Origin: Halomonas sp. TD01
Lineage (GTDB): Bacteria > Pseudomonadota > Gammaproteobacteria > Pseudomonadales > Halomonadaceae
Direction of reading: 5' to 3'
DNA length: 64,000 nucleotides
Assembly: GCF_923868895.1 (NCBI RefSeq)
Contig: NZ_OV350343.1
Span: forward strand, 930,001 to 994,000
The notes beneath the pieces are model-generated. The model was given only the letters and a program-made list of their open reading frames with translations. It was not told the origin of the DNA and did not search any database. Within the stretch, counting starts at the first letter, position 1. The number at the start of each line of letters is the position of its first letter. This document shows positions 63,798-64,000 of this stretch, one piece after another. Both the position numbers and the translations under genes were made by a program.

Positions 63798-64000
63798 CTA
63801 CTTCTCGGCTACCTTGACGGTGATGTGGCAGGTGCGCTTCAAGATACGATCCGCACGGCCTTTGGCGCGCGGCTTGATACGCTTGAGCGTCATGCCCTCA
63901 TCGACGCAGATGGTCGAGACACGCAGCTCGTCGATGTCCATGCCGTTATTTTCTTCCGCATTCGCGATGGCGGACTGAAGCACTTTCTTGACCAGTTTGG
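63798..64000 (-). CDS. rplV: Ribosomal protein uL22, C-terminal part (truncated by window edge)
   Basis: 67 residues visible, running off the window. [19 protein letters not shown] and the beta-hairpin end [23 protein letters not shown] are uL22 signatures; this loop lines the exit tunnel and is where macrolide-resistance changes occur. The N-terminal part lies beyond 64000. Confidence 0.97.
   Translation of the reverse strand, partial: KLVKKVLQSAIANAEENNGMDIDELRVSTICVDEGMTLKRIKPRAKGRADRILKRTCHITVKVAEK

Overview
The window looks like the chromosome of a moderately halophilic gammaproteobacterium of the Halomonas/Vreelandella group. The evidence is the protein style (acidic secreted proteins, Gram-negative porin, NtrBC-GlnA, Csr-type RNA), the ribosomal protein order, and several small families (DUF6164, DUF6435, DUF6482-like) seen in that group. 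This assignment is inferred from protein recognition; no search was run. No rRNA, tRNA, IS element or complete CRISPR array is visible.

Layout. 1-5.4 kb: a tightly coupled catabolic operon (CoA-transferase A/B, M20 amidohydrolase, thiolase) followed by an NhaC-type antiporter and a universal stress protein. 5.7-8.8 kb: an AT-richer type VI secretion effector island with a PAAR tip protein, a toxin-44 effector, two paralogous membrane-anchored probable immunity proteins and a Coq4-like protein. 8.9-12 kb: VanZ-like, GIY-YIG, YchJ, a small conserved protein and argE. 12-16.5 kb: a ugpBAEC glycerol-3-phosphate/carbohydrate ABC importer. 16.5-19.5 kb: an ECF42-type sigma factor with YCII/VOC/DUF1428 partner genes. 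19.5-27 kb: a periplasmic 5'-nucleotidase, a porin, a glycosyltransferase-PAP2 phosphatase pair and a cyanophycin-synthetase-like protein with a degenerate ligase half.

27.2-30 kb holds small genes and, on the minus strand at about 27494-27670, a structured RNA with six GGA motifs, four in hairpin loops, ending in an intrinsic terminator. This is a strong candidate for a CsrA/RsmA-sequestering small RNA. 29.9-34.7 kb is the nitrogen-regulation block (ntrC, ntrB, a DUF4124 protein, glnA) with a sigma-54 promoter upstream of glnA. 35-39.8 kb holds surface or lipid genes and poorly known genes, plus gene remnants and an isolated palindrome that matches a type I-E CRISPR repeat.

39.9-42.8 kb is a zinc uptake operon (a 49-residue His-rich small protein, znuC, znuB, znuA) behind a Zur-like box. 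42.9-51.8 kb carries a cupin, DUF6164, glyoxalase I, a TPP-riboswitch-controlled thiM-thiE pair, a LysR regulator, DoxX, a DOPA-dioxygenase-like protein, TrhP (YegQ) and a DMT exporter. 51.9-53.4 kb encodes a DD-carboxypeptidase with a SPOR domain. From 53.5 kb to the end runs the minus-strand alpha/spc/S10 ribosomal protein block, rplQ through a partial rplV, including rpoA and secY.

The most notable items are the Csr/Rsm-type RNA, the effector-immunity island with its Coq4-like member, the CphA-like protein that has lost its second active site, the orphan CRISPR-repeat palindrome and the small zinc-operon gene.
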